Shown here: one piece after another, positions 34,769 through 43,450 of the stretch
How positions within the stretch are numbered: the stretch's first letter is position 1
Layout: every line of letters begins with the position of its first letter
Source: Kiloniellales bacterium
GTDB lineage: Bacteria > Pseudomonadota > Alphaproteobacteria > Kiloniellales > JAKSBE01
DNA: 51,892 nt
Direction: 5' to 3'
Assembly: GCA_030066685.1 (NCBI GenBank)
Contig: JASJBF010000009.1
Location: 1 to 51,892, forward strand
Program-made: the position numbers and the translations under genes
The notes under the pieces: generated by a model
Seen by the model: the letters and a program-made list of their open reading frames with translations, nothing else
The model's database searches: none
What the model was told of the DNA's origin: nothing

Positions 34769-35647
34769 ATGCCGGATTGCAACGAAATTCTAAACAGGCT
34801 CTTATTGCAGGGTGCCCTGCGGGCGCGAATCGATGGAGCCCTCGGACCGGAACGGGAGGAATCCGTCCTGCACAGCGACCTGCAAGACCCTTCGGGCCCG
34901 GTGGAGAGCTTCCTTTGGCGCGCCGCCGGAATCAGCCACGTGGGCACGCGCCGCCGGGTCAACGAGGACGCCCATCTCCAACTCGTCGATCGCAGCCTCT
35001 TCGTCGTCGCCGACGGCATGGGCGGGCACGAGGCTGGCGATGTCGCCAGCCGGCTGGTCGTCGACCGCCTGCGCGACCTGCCGCCGGTCGAGGACATGAA
35101 CACCACGCTCCGGCTTATCCTGGAACGGCTGCAATCGGCCAACGCCGAGCTCAGGGCCTATGCCCAGCAGCACAGCCGCTCGGGCGTGGTCGGCACCACC
35201 GTGGCGGCCTTGATCGGCTTCGAGGGCCGCTGCGCCTGCCTCTGGGCCGGCGACAGCCGCGTCTACCTGCTGCGGGGCGGCGCCTTCAAGCAGATCACCC
35301 GGGACCATTCCCAGGTCGAGGAGCTGATCAGCCTGGGCTTGGTCGAGCGCGCCGACGCGGAGACCCATCCGGCCGGAAACGTCATCACCCGCGCCGTCGG
35401 CGCCGACGAGGAGCTGGCCGTGGACGTCGTCACTCGGCGGGTCCTGGACCGCGACACCTACCTGATCTGCAGCGACGGCTTGAACAAGGCCGTGCCGGAA
35501 GCCGAGATCGCCGAGGTCCTGAGCGCGGCGAGCTATGAGGAGGCGGCCGAGGAGCTGATCCGGCGTGCCCTGAACCACGGCGCCAGCGACAACGTCACGG
35601 TCGTCGTCGCCAGGGCCGAGAAGCGGGGTCCGGGGCCGGCGACCTGA
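34769..35647 (+). CDS. pppA: PP2C-type Ser/Thr phosphatase PppA
   Basis: PppA removes the phosphate that the PpkA kinase places on the FHA protein and so switches the T6SS off. The 292-residue protein has a ~45-residue N-terminal extension. The PP2C domain then shows the metal-binding and family motifs: GISHVGTRRRVNEDAH, LFVVADGMGGHEAGDVAS, GTTVAALIGFEGRCACLWAGDSRVYLLR, RDHSQVEELISLGL, NVITRAVG, YLICSDGL and HGASDNVTVVVA. The ATG at 34769 is taken as start because the frame before it is low in coding character. The gene points the opposite way to the tagF-tssM operon and converges on it. Confidence 0.93.
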   Translation: MPDCNEILNRLLLQGALRARIDGALGPEREESVLHSDLQDPSGPVESFLWRAAGISHVGTRRRVNEDAHLQLVDRSLFVVADGMGGHEAGDVASRLVVDRLRDLPPVEDMNTTLRLILERLQSANAELRAYAQQHSRSGVVGTTVAALIGFEGRCACLWAGDSRVYLLRGGAFKQITRDHSQVEELISLGLVERADAETHPAGNVITRAVGADEELAVDVVTRRVLDRDTYLICSDGLNKAVPEAEIAEVLSAASYEEAAEELIRRALNHGASDNVTVVVARAEKRGPGPAT

Positions 35648-35688
35648 GCGGCAGCCCGGCCGCGCGGCGATATCACGCGCGAGTCAGG

Positions 35689-36441
35689 TCACGGCAGCGA
35701 GGCTTCGGCAGGGGCCGCGCTGGTCAGGAATTCGATGAAGGCCGAGGGCGCCGGCAGGCCCTCGAAAAGCCTTAGGCAGGGCGGGATCCTGTCGGAGCCG
35801 TCGCTCCACCAGATGCTGTAGGCGCCGAGGCGCGACCGGGCCGTGGCATCCAGGAGGGCCGGATAGACCTCTGTGCCCAGGCGTTCCAGGTCCGCCGCGT
35901 CCATCGTCCAGGCCAAGCCCTTCGCACACACCGGCCAGGGCCTGACCCCCAGGCCGCCGGTCACTGCTCCCTTCGCTTGCGAGGCGATCTCCGCCGCGAT
36001 CTCGTCCAGCCTGCTGTCGAAGCTCTCGAGCGTGAAGTCCTTCTCGAGGCAGGACAGGGTCGCTTCCTGCGCCTCGGCCAGCCAGCCGGCGTCGGCGACA
36101 TGGAAGGGCGAAGCGCCGCTGCGAAAGATGCCCGCGATGGTCATGGGGAAGTAGCGGCCCACGGCGTCGACGCTCGGCATCAGAACCCCGGCGACGACCG
36201 CGTCGCCGCAGAGGCCGGCCGCCAGGGCGAAGCGCCAGACCGGGCTGGTCAGGTAGATCTCGAGCCAGGACTCCGAGAGTTCCTGCTTGCTGAAGGCGAC
36301 GGCCGATTGCAGCCAGTCGTCCCAGGGATCCAGGAAATCCTTCGGCAGGGCGCGCCGGACGAAGTCCCCGTGGGTCGGCACCTTCCCGAAGTAGCCCAGG
36401 ACCGCGTCCGGGCCCGCTCCGGCTAGAGTCTCTCCCGGCAT
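35689..36441 (-). CDS. tagF: T6SS post-translational repressor TagF (ImpM family)
   Basis: TagF represses T6SS activity after translation, acting on the FHA protein in known systems. The 250-residue protein has the TagF/ImpM signature: LGYFGKVPTHGDFVRRALPKDFLDPWDDWLQSAVAFSK at the start, then SPVWRFALAAGLCGDAVVAGVLMPSVDAVGRYFPMTIAG and a C-terminal SIWWSDGSDR. It starts inside the end of tssM and overlaps it by 19 bases, so the two are coupled. It is a stand-alone TagF, not the TagF-PppA fusion known from some alphaproteobacteria; pppA is separate and convergent. Confidence 0.95.
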   Translation of the reverse strand: MPGETLAGAGPDAVLGYFGKVPTHGDFVRRALPKDFLDPWDDWLQSAVAFSKQELSESWLEIYLTSPVWRFALAAGLCGDAVVAGVLMPSVDAVGRYFPMTIAGIFRSGASPFHVADAGWLAEAQEATLSCLEKDFTLESFDSRLDEIAAEIASQAKGAVTGGLGVRPWPVCAKGLAWTMDAADLERLGTEVYPALLDATARSRLGAYSIWWSDGSDRIPPCLRLFEGLPAPSAFIEFLTSAAPAEASLP

Positions 36442-39400
36442 CTGAATTCCTCAAGCAAGCCGCGGCGGAAGGGGTTGTTCACGCTGCCGGCCTGCAGCTG
36501 GAAGGCGGCTTCGAAGCCTTCGATATCGAAGGACAGATTGAAGGTGTCGGCCGAGGACCGCGGCGCGAGCCTGCCGCGGTCGAGAAGCCGGAACAGCGCC
36601 CAGGGCCCCTCCGCGCTGTAGCTTGCGGGGGCGGCCTCGATCAAGGGCGTGAAGACGATCCGGGCCACCGTGGACCCGCTCGGCGGCGGCCAGGTCATCG
36701 TCGCCTGGCGCGGCGGGCCATGGCGATAGGTCAGCCTTTGGTCGCCGAGTTCCAGCACGACCTGGCCCACGGCCTCGTCGAGCTTGACGGGCTTGATCAG
36801 GAAGGTGATCGAGGGGCGGTCGCTGCCGCCCGGGAAGAAGGCTTCCTTGATGGTATCCGCGGCCTCCAGCTGGCGCAGGGCCGCAGGCGAGATCTCGAGG
36901 CGGGCATCGCCGGCCGCTCTGGGCCGCCAGGGACGCACCGACTTGTCGACGAAGGGCGCCAGGTACTGCTTGAAGAAGCTGTCCGTGCGGCCGCCGGGCC
37001 CGAAGAAGCGCGCGAAGTCGTCCAGGTTCACGTCGGTCCGACTGCCCTTGGCGAGGGGGTAGCGATCGCCCAGGGCCTCCTGGCAATGGCGAACGATCTG
37101 CTCCCGCCAGGCCCGGTCGAGCTGGTTGCGCACCGAGCCGGCGGCGACCGCGACGCTCTGCAGGGCCAGGCTGCGCAGCCAGCGGTCGACGGGAGCGGGT
37201 TGGCGGCCCGCTTCGTTCCTCACCCGCTGCACGATTTCCGAGCCGCTGCCGGACAGCAATCCCTTGGAGGCCTCGGCTCGGTTGGCCGAGGAATCGATCG
37301 TGTTGAGCTGGAAATGGAGATCGGCGATCAATCCCAGGACCCGATCGACGGGGCGCGGCTGCCCTTCCTCGGCTTCGACCAGCGCATTCAGCCTCGCGAA
37401 GCGCTGCGTGACCCGATTGGCCGGGTCCCCGATCTCCAGCGCTTGCGCTTCCGGTGCCGTATCGCCCAGGAGGCCTTCCAGTTGCTCGCGCATTTCCTGG
37501 AGCCGGCCCGAAATCTTGCCGGTATCGACCGGAAGCTGGCCGGCAATCGACAGATCCGTCTCCCGCCGGATTGCCGTGAGCAGGGTCACGATCGGCGAGG
37601 TGGGACCCGACAGCGTCCTCGAAACCTCGATGGCCTGCCCGAAGCCGCCGATCCGCGCCAGCTCGATGCGGTCCAGGTAATCCGCCCAGCGGCGGACGTA
37701 CTCCTCGAAGTAGAAGGCCGTGATTTCGGTGGTGAGGACCGCGAGCCCGGCCTCGTCAAGCAAGGCGGTCTCCCCGGAACCGATGACCCAGCGCTCCGAG
37801 GCCGCGGTGCTCGCGAGCTCCGGGCCCTTCACCCGGAACACCTGCTTGTAGCCCTCGGCCGTGAAGAGGCCCGGAATGCCGTCGGTCGGCCCGCCTTCCG
37901 ACGCGACCGCGAAGACCTTGGCATCCGGCCCGGCCTTGTCGGCCAGCCGCCAGGTCTCGAGCTTGCGTGCCGCGGCGGAGTTCTTGACCTGGGCATAGAC
38001 CCGTTCGGCCAGTGGTCGCCGGGCCAGGATCGTGCGGGCCTGGGTCACCAAGGCGGCATTGACGGGCGGCGGCCGGAGCTCGTTTTCCAGCAGCGCCGAA
38101 AGGTGGCCCGACAGCGCGTCTCGGAACGGCAGACCGGTCTCGCCGGGCAGGCGGGCAGCCCAATCCACCGAAAACCATAGGGCGACGAACTCGGGATCCA
38201 GCTGCTTGGGATCCGCGAGCATCAGGTAGGTCTTCAAGGCGGTGTAGAGCAGGTCGTAGTTGTCGGGGCTGTCGGCGATCTGCAGCTCGAGGCGCCGCAT
38301 CAGCCGGGTCAGCAGCAGCGCGTTCAGGCCGCGCCGGTAGGCCGCATTCGCCGCATCGCCCAGCTTGTCACCCTGATACAGGCCGAAGGTCATGGCCAGC
38401 GGAGGACTCTCCCCTCTCTGGTCGTAGCCGTTCGGAAGGGACCGCAGGGCGTCGAGCTGCGGCAGGACGTCCCAGGCCTCGTCGCCCGGGGCCGAGTCGG
38501 CCGCCAGGCGCTGGTAATCTGTGACCTGCTCGGCGGCGTCCGCGATATGGGCTTCGTTGCTAAGATAGCTGGTCGTCCAGATCCCGAGCAGGCCGGCAAG
38601 GGCCAGGACCCCGCCGGCATAGGCGGAGCGGTGCACCCAAGATCCGTAGCGGGCCATGAAGCCCGTGCGACCGACCAGCTCGGATTCCCGGAACACGACA
38701 TCCTGAAGCAGCCGGGTCAGAAAGTAGCTCCGGCCCTGCCCGCTTCGGGCCGGCATTTCCTCGCGCCTGAGGCCGAAGAGGCCGGACATCGCGCTGACCG
38801 CGCGGTCGATCGGCGTCCCCTCCTGCGTACCGCTGGTGAAGTAGACGCCCCGCAGCAGGCCCGGCTGGTCGTAGCGGCTGGGCTGAAAGGCCTCGTTCAG
38901 GAATTCCTGAAGCGAGGCCTTGATCGAGGCCATCTGTTGCGGGAACCCGAGGATCAGGCCGCGCCGCTGGAGGTCCCGCTCCTCGCCGAGGCGGTCGAAG
39001 ATCCGTTCGTCGAGACGTTCGATCAGGCGATCGAACTCCTGGGGAAATGTATCGAGGGGCCGGCCCCGCTCGGCGTTCCGCGCCAGCGGAAAGGTCGTGC
39101 CCCAGACCTGTCCGCGGCCCTCGCGGCCCAGGTCGTCGAAGAACTCGATGAAGCCGGCGACTAGGTCGCATTTGGTGAAAATGACGTAGACCGGGACGCT
39201 GACCTTGAGATCCTCGGTCAGCTCCTGAAGCCGCTTTCTGACGGCCAGCGCATGGTGCCGAATCGTGTCGCGGTCGCCTCTGGTCAGGTCGTCGACGCCG
39301 ACCGCCACCAGGACGCCGTTGACCGGACAGCGGCGCCGGTACTTCTTCAGCAGCGCCAGGAAGTTCCGCCAGGCCGAGCTGTCCACCATCTGGTCGCTGT

Positions 39401-39992
39401 CCTGGGTGGTGTAGCGCCCGGCCGTATCCAGGAGCACGGCATCCTCGGTGAACCACCAGTCGCAGTTTCGGGTTCCGCCGACGCCGCGGATCGCCGCGTC
39501 GCCGAAGGCCTGCATCAGCGGAAAGCGCAGGCCGGAGTTCTTCAGCGCCGTGGTCTTGCCGGCCCCAGGCGGGCCGATGATGACGTACCAGGGCAGCTGG
39601 TAGAGCAGGCGCCGGGTGCCGCGCCCACCGAGCTTGGTGTCCTTGAGGGTCTTCAGGGCCTCCCGGAAACGCTGCCGCAGGACCTCGTATTCCTCTCTGG
39701 AGGCCGCCATCTCGGGGGAGATCTCGGGCTCGCCCGTGCCCAGCAACGCCTCGCCGATCTGGCTGTCCATGCGCCGGCTTCGAAAGAAGCTCCAGACACG
39801 GCTTCCGATCCAGGCGAAGGCGATCAGGCAGATCGTCACCAGGCGCGTGTCTTCGGCGGCGAAAGGCTCCCAGCCAGCGATGGCGACCAGCGGCGCGACG
39901 AACCAGATGAGGAGGGCCAGCAGGATGATCCCGTAGAGGGAGATCGCGGTCCGGCTCACCAGCCACCCGAAGCAGGCCTTCAGGAACCTCAT
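36423..39992 (-). CDS. tssM: T6SS membrane-complex protein TssM (IcmF)
   Basis: TssM spans the inner membrane and periplasm and binds TssL and TssJ to form the trans-envelope channel. The start at 39992 (MRFLKACFGW) gives 1189 residues, a normal length. Two membrane segments lie at ~16-39 and ~49-68. A cytoplasmic NTPase-like domain follows, with Walker A GPPGAGKT (140-147) intact, then a third membrane segment (~455-478). The long periplasmic part carries the IcmF/VasK C-terminal blocks (GSTVARIVFTPL, WALFRLLDRGRL). It overlaps tagF, and a 165-bp gap separates it from tssL. Confidence 0.96.
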   Translation of the reverse strand: MRFLKACFGWLVSRTAISLYGIILLALLIWFVAPLVAIAGWEPFAAEDTRLVTICLIAFAWIGSRVWSFFRSRRMDSQIGEALLGTGEPEISPEMAASREEYEVLRQRFREALKTLKDTKLGGRGTRRLLYQLPWYVIIGPPGAGKTTALKNSGLRFPLMQAFGDAAIRGVGGTRNCDWWFTEDAVLLDTAGRYTTQDSDQMVDSSAWRNFLALLKKYRRRCPVNGVLVAVGVDDLTRGDRDTIRHHALAVRKRLQELTEDLKVSVPVYVIFTKCDLVAGFIEFFDDLGREGRGQVWGTTFPLARNAERGRPLDTFPQEFDRLIERLDERIFDRLGEERDLQRRGLILGFPQQMASIKASLQEFLNEAFQPSRYDQPGLLRGVYFTSGTQEGTPIDRAVSAMSGLFGLRREEMPARSGQGRSYFLTRLLQDVVFRESELVGRTGFMARYGSWVHRSAYAGGVLALAGLLGIWTTSYLSNEAHIADAAEQVTDYQRLAADSAPGDEAWDVLPQLDALRSLPNGYDQRGESPPLAMTFGLYQGDKLGDAANAAYRRGLNALLLTRLMRRLELQIADSPDNYDLLYTALKTYLMLADPKQLDPEFVALWFSVDWAARLPGETGLPFRDALSGHLSALLENELRPPPVNAALVTQARTILARRPLAERVYAQVKNSAAARKLETWRLADKAGPDAKVFAVASEGGPTDGIPGLFTAEGYKQVFRVKGPELASTAASERWVIGSGETALLDEAGLAVLTTEITAFYFEEYVRRWADYLDRIELARIGGFGQAIEVSRTLSGPTSPIVTLLTAIRRETDLSIAGQLPVDTGKISGRLQEMREQLEGLLGDTAPEAQALEIGDPANRVTQRFARLNALVEAEEGQPRPVDRVLGLIADLHFQLNTIDSSANRAEASKGLLSGSGSEIVQRVRNEAGRQPAPVDRWLRSLALQSVAVAAGSVRNQLDRAWREQIVRHCQEALGDRYPLAKGSRTDVNLDDFARFFGPGGRTDSFFKQYLAPFVDKSVRPWRPRAAGDARLEISPAALRQLEAADTIKEAFFPGGSDRPSITFLIKPVKLDEAVGQVVLELGDQRLTYRHGPPRQATMTWPPPSGSTVARIVFTPLIEAAPASYSAEGPWALFRLLDRGRLAPRSSADTFNLSFDIEGFEAAFQLQAGSVNNPFRRGLLEEFRCRERL

Positions 39993-40157
39993 TGCCCGGC
40001 CCTTTGCGCCCGCGGCCGGCGGCACGCCGATCCCAGCCGGTCCTCGTGCCGGTCATGGACCACGGACCACGGCCGGATCGCCCGTCCTGCCTCGGTCATG
40101 AACACCTGTCGTCCTATGCCTCTCATCAAAGGGACCTCTGCGATCTCGGACAGGCTC

Positions 40158-41519
40158 CTAGCTGATCGGAACCCTGATCTCGATGCGTCGGTTCTGCCGC
40201 CGCCCCTCCGGCGTGTCGTTGCTTGCGATGGGTTCCGTGTCCGCGCGGCCTTCCGTGACCAGCTCCATCGGTGCTCTGAGGGTCTCCGCCATCAGCCGCG
40301 CCACGGCTTCCGCCCGCGATGAGGACAGGTGCCAATTGGACGGGAACCTCACGGTGCGGATGGGCTGGCTGTCGGTATGGCCGATCACGTGGATCGGGCT
40401 GGGCGCGCCCCGGAGGACCTGGGCCAGCTTCCTGAGAACCGGTGCGTGGCTGCCGGAGACTCGCGCGCTGCCGGAGCCGAAGAGGCCCTGATTGTGGATG
40501 ACGATCTTGATCCGCGCCCCTTCGTCGATGACGTCCATGAGACCCTCCCGCCGCTCCGCGGCCATGGCTTCGTAGACCTGCTCGTAGAGGCCCGGCTCGG
40601 CCGCCGCATCGCGCTGCGGGGGATCGGGCACCAGCTGCCTGATGACGGCGGCTTGGCTTTCCGACAGCGGCGGGGCGGCACGGACCAGTCCGTTGAGTTC
40701 CACGAAGACCGCGTCGGAGGAACGGTTCAGATAGTGATTGAAGGTCAGATAGCCGATCACGGCCAGCGCGCAGACGGCAACCGGGACCACCCATAGCGGG
40801 ATGTATCTGGCCGCCTTGGGGCGTCGGTCGACGATCCCCTGCCACGACGGCGAGAGCTCCCGCTCGGGCTCGCCGCGGATCTGCCGGATCGTCTCGTTGA
40901 GGTTCCGCGTGATCTCGCCGAGCTGCGCTTCGCCTCGGTCCTGGACCCCGAACTTGCCCTGGAAGCCCAGCGCCAGACACACGTAGAGGAGCTCGAGAAG
41001 GTCGAGGTTGTGGGCCGGGTTCTGCATCATCTTCGAGAGGATGTTGAAGAACTTGGCACCGCCCCTGGTCTCGTTGTGCAGGGTTCCCAGCAGGCTTTGC
41101 TTGCTCCAGATGGATCCGCTGCCCCAGGGCGTCGAGAGCACCGCCTCGTCCACCAGAGCGCAGAGCGCGTAGCGGCCGGCGTGGACCGCCTGATCGCTCG
41201 CACCGCCCTGCCGCGCCGAGGTCTCGAAGCCCTTGATCATGCGCAGCGCGGCTTCACGCAGTCCCTCCGGGTCGTCGTGATGGGGCGTCCTGCGCAGCTG
41301 CCGGGCCAGCGCGAAGGCGGTCGCGGCGCCGCTCAGCAATGGGTTCTTGCCGCTGGCCACCATGGCCTCGCCCGGGTCGAAGCGCCCTTGGAACGCCGTC
41401 GACGGCGCATCGGTCTGCTCGGTACCGCGCCGGCTCCCGCCCGGGGTTGGCAGGATGATCGTCCGTTCGAAGTCCTCTTCGCCCAGGTCAAAGTCTTCGA
41501 AGGGGTCGCGACCGGACAT
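40158..41519 (-). CDS. tssL: T6SS membrane-complex protein TssL (DotU) with OmpA-like domain
   Basis: TssL is the inner-membrane partner of TssM. The 453-residue protein has a DotU cytoplasmic domain (~60-215; GRYALCALVDEAVLSTPWGSGSIWSKQSLLGTLHNETRGGAKFF, LELLYVCLALGFQGKF), one membrane segment (~240-262) and a periplasmic OmpA/MotB-like peptidoglycan-binding domain (~330-453; VIGHTDSQPI, NWHLSSSRAEAVARLM, NRRIEIRVPI). This is the specialised, cell-wall-anchored form of TssL. The stop of tssK upstream lies a few bases away, so tssK and tssL are co-transcribed. Confidence 0.96.
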   Translation of the reverse strand: MSGRDPFEDFDLGEEDFERTIILPTPGGSRRGTEQTDAPSTAFQGRFDPGEAMVASGKNPLLSGAATAFALARQLRRTPHHDDPEGLREAALRMIKGFETSARQGGASDQAVHAGRYALCALVDEAVLSTPWGSGSIWSKQSLLGTLHNETRGGAKFFNILSKMMQNPAHNLDLLELLYVCLALGFQGKFGVQDRGEAQLGEITRNLNETIRQIRGEPERELSPSWQGIVDRRPKAARYIPLWVVPVAVCALAVIGYLTFNHYLNRSSDAVFVELNGLVRAAPPLSESQAAVIRQLVPDPPQRDAAAEPGLYEQVYEAMAAERREGLMDVIDEGARIKIVIHNQGLFGSGSARVSGSHAPVLRKLAQVLRGAPSPIHVIGHTDSQPIRTVRFPSNWHLSSSRAEAVARLMAETLRAPMELVTEGRADTEPIASNDTPEGRRQNRRIEIRVPIS

Positions 41520-41524
41520 CGTGC

Positions 41525-42859
41525 CTACTGCCTGATTGCCCAGAACTGCATCTCGAGGCCCGGGAACTTGCCGCCGACGTGAACCGCGAGTCCGCCGGAC
41601 CTGTCCATCTCCTTCCAGAAGGCGTTCTTCGTGTCCAGCGCGAAGTACGTGACGCCGCTGTGGAAGGGAATCTGACGCGGCGCGACCGGCAGGGCGTGCA
41701 CGTCGACTCCCGGGAGAGCCCGGTTGACCAGGTCACGGATCTTCTCGACGGGCCCGATCTTGACCTGGGCGGGAAAGCGGGTCCGCAGAGCCTCTGCCGG
41801 GAGATCGGCATTGACGGCCAGAACGAACATGGCGTCCGTCAGCAGGGCAGGGTCGGGAACCACGGCAACCCTGATGCCGTACTTGCGCTCCTGCAGCGGA
41901 ATGGCGATGGCGCGCCTGTCGATCACCATGCTCAGCGACTGTCTGAGCGAGGCCATCAAGGGCTCGAAGGTCTCCTTCAGCTGATCGTGGCGGTACTCCG
42001 GAAAGGCCGGCGGTCGCTTGCCCTCGCTGGTAAAGGTGGAGAGTTCGCCGGCCAGGGACAGCAGGAGCCGGTAGAGGGCTTCGGGATGCAGGTCCGGGGT
42101 CTGCCTGAGGTGGGCAACGACCGGCTGATAGCGGTTCACCGTCTGGAGCATGAGAAAGTCGGCGATTTCCGCCGCACCGCCGCGCCCGGACTCGGAGACC
42201 AGCCCGGCCAGGCTCTCGCCGCGCTGATTCAAGAGGCCTTCGATCTCGCTGATGAAGCCCGCGAGCCTCCTGTCGTTCCGGCAATCGAGGCCAGGCGGGA
42301 TGAAGCCGTCATCGAACAGCGCGACCTTGTCTGCGCCGACCTGGATGATCCTGGCGATGCCGAGGGGGAGGAACCCGCTGCGCTCTTCGTTGTCCAGCTT
42401 CAACTCGAGCCGCAGGCGCGCCACCTGGAGCTGCGCCGGCGCATCCGAGCTGCCGCAGTTGTCGCGCACCTCGATCTCGTCGACACCGAAGCGCGTCACC
42501 GCCGGGGAAGCGCCGTTGAGCCCGACGTCTAGCCCCCTGGGATCCTGGATCGGCATCACAAGGTGGACCTGGAGATTCTCCATGTCCTCGCTGAGCTCGA
42601 GGGGCAGCGGCGTGTCGGCTTCGTCCGGTGCATTGAAGTAGGTGCCGTCGGGCATGATGCCCGCGCAGCGGGTGATGGCCAGCTTCCCGGTCTTCAGCAA
42701 GTCCTGGTCGATCTGCAGCTCCTTGAACCCCCAGCCGAAGGGCCTGAGCGCGCCGGAGCACCGTCGAACCAGGCTCTCCAGGTAGCGGTCCTGCTGCTGG
42801 AAGTGCTGGGGCCGCAAGAACAAACCCTCGGACCACACGACCTTGTTGGTAAGTGTCAT
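41525..42859 (-). CDS. tssK: T6SS baseplate protein TssK
   Basis: TssK joins the baseplate to the TssJLM membrane complex. The start at 42859 (MTLTNKVVWSEGLFLRPQHFQQQDRYLESLVRR) is the family N terminus and is preceded by GGAGG; the frame is open upstream without support. It has 444 residues. Other blocks are LRPFGWGFKELQIDQDLLKTGKLAITRCAGIMPDGTYFNAP and the C-terminal VDVHALPVAPRQIPFHSGVTYFALDTKNAFWKEM. It lies 105 bp downstream of tssJ and 5 bp upstream of tssL. Confidence 0.96.
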   Translation of the reverse strand: MTLTNKVVWSEGLFLRPQHFQQQDRYLESLVRRCSGALRPFGWGFKELQIDQDLLKTGKLAITRCAGIMPDGTYFNAPDEADTPLPLELSEDMENLQVHLVMPIQDPRGLDVGLNGASPAVTRFGVDEIEVRDNCGSSDAPAQLQVARLRLELKLDNEERSGFLPLGIARIIQVGADKVALFDDGFIPPGLDCRNDRRLAGFISEIEGLLNQRGESLAGLVSESGRGGAAEIADFLMLQTVNRYQPVVAHLRQTPDLHPEALYRLLLSLAGELSTFTSEGKRPPAFPEYRHDQLKETFEPLMASLRQSLSMVIDRRAIAIPLQERKYGIRVAVVPDPALLTDAMFVLAVNADLPAEALRTRFPAQVKIGPVEKIRDLVNRALPGVDVHALPVAPRQIPFHSGVTYFALDTKNAFWKEMDRSGGLAVHVGGKFPGLEMQFWAIRQ

Positions 42860-42963
42860 AGATGCCGGCCTCCGGGCGCGTTCAGGTCGGGGGCGGGCCG
42901 GGCGCCGTGATGGGCGCCGCCACGATCCGCCACGTTCTGGACGCCAGGCGCTGCACGGGAAGC

Positions 42964-43446
42964 TCAATCATAGGCCTCGACCACGATCTCCGACCGCTTG
43001 AAGTCGACCTTAAGCTCCGTCGTCTCGCCCTCGGGGACGGCCACCGCCGCGCGCCAGAGCCCGCCTCGCTCGTAGAGACGATAGTTGCCGGTAAAGCCGA
43101 CGACGCGCGTTTCGGGTTTAAGCTCCCGCTCGAACTCCAGGACCTGGCCGGGCGTGAGCAGGACTTCCTCCTTGTCCTGGAGGTCCGTGCCGAGCCGGGC
43201 GACGTCGCCCTCGATCAAATCGTCGAAGGACGCGCCCTTGAAGGCGGTATCGGACTTCAACTCGTACATCCGCACGACCAAGGGCTTGGGACGGCCGTCG
43301 GGATCCGGGTTCAAGTCCTCGGCACCGATAAGGGTGACCTCGATCCGTGTCGGGCTCGAACCGCAGCCGGCCAGGGCCAAGGCCAATGCCGCCGCCAAGG
43401 CGGCGCAGCTGCTTCGTCCGATCCAACGGGTGGCGCCCCCCCACAT
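42964..43446 (-). CDS. tssJ: T6SS outer-membrane lipoprotein TssJ
   Basis: TssJ anchors TssM to the outer membrane. The 160-residue protein has a signal peptide ending in LALAGC, giving lipidated Cys28. The mature part has the transthyretin-like fold pattern of the family: IEVTLIGAEDLNPDPDGRPKPLVVRMYELKSDTAF, DVARLGTDLQDKEEVLLTPGQ and YRLYERGGLWRAAVAVP. It is 4 bases downstream of tagH, consistent with one operon tagH-tssJ-tssK-tssL-tssM-tagF. Confidence 0.95.
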   Translation of the reverse strand: MWGGATRWIGRSSCAALAAALALALAGCGSSPTRIEVTLIGAEDLNPDPDGRPKPLVVRMYELKSDTAFKGASFDDLIEGDVARLGTDLQDKEEVLLTPGQVLEFERELKPETRVVGFTGNYRLYERGGLWRAAVAVPEGETTELKVDFKRSEIVVEAYD

Positions 43447-43450
43447 GAGC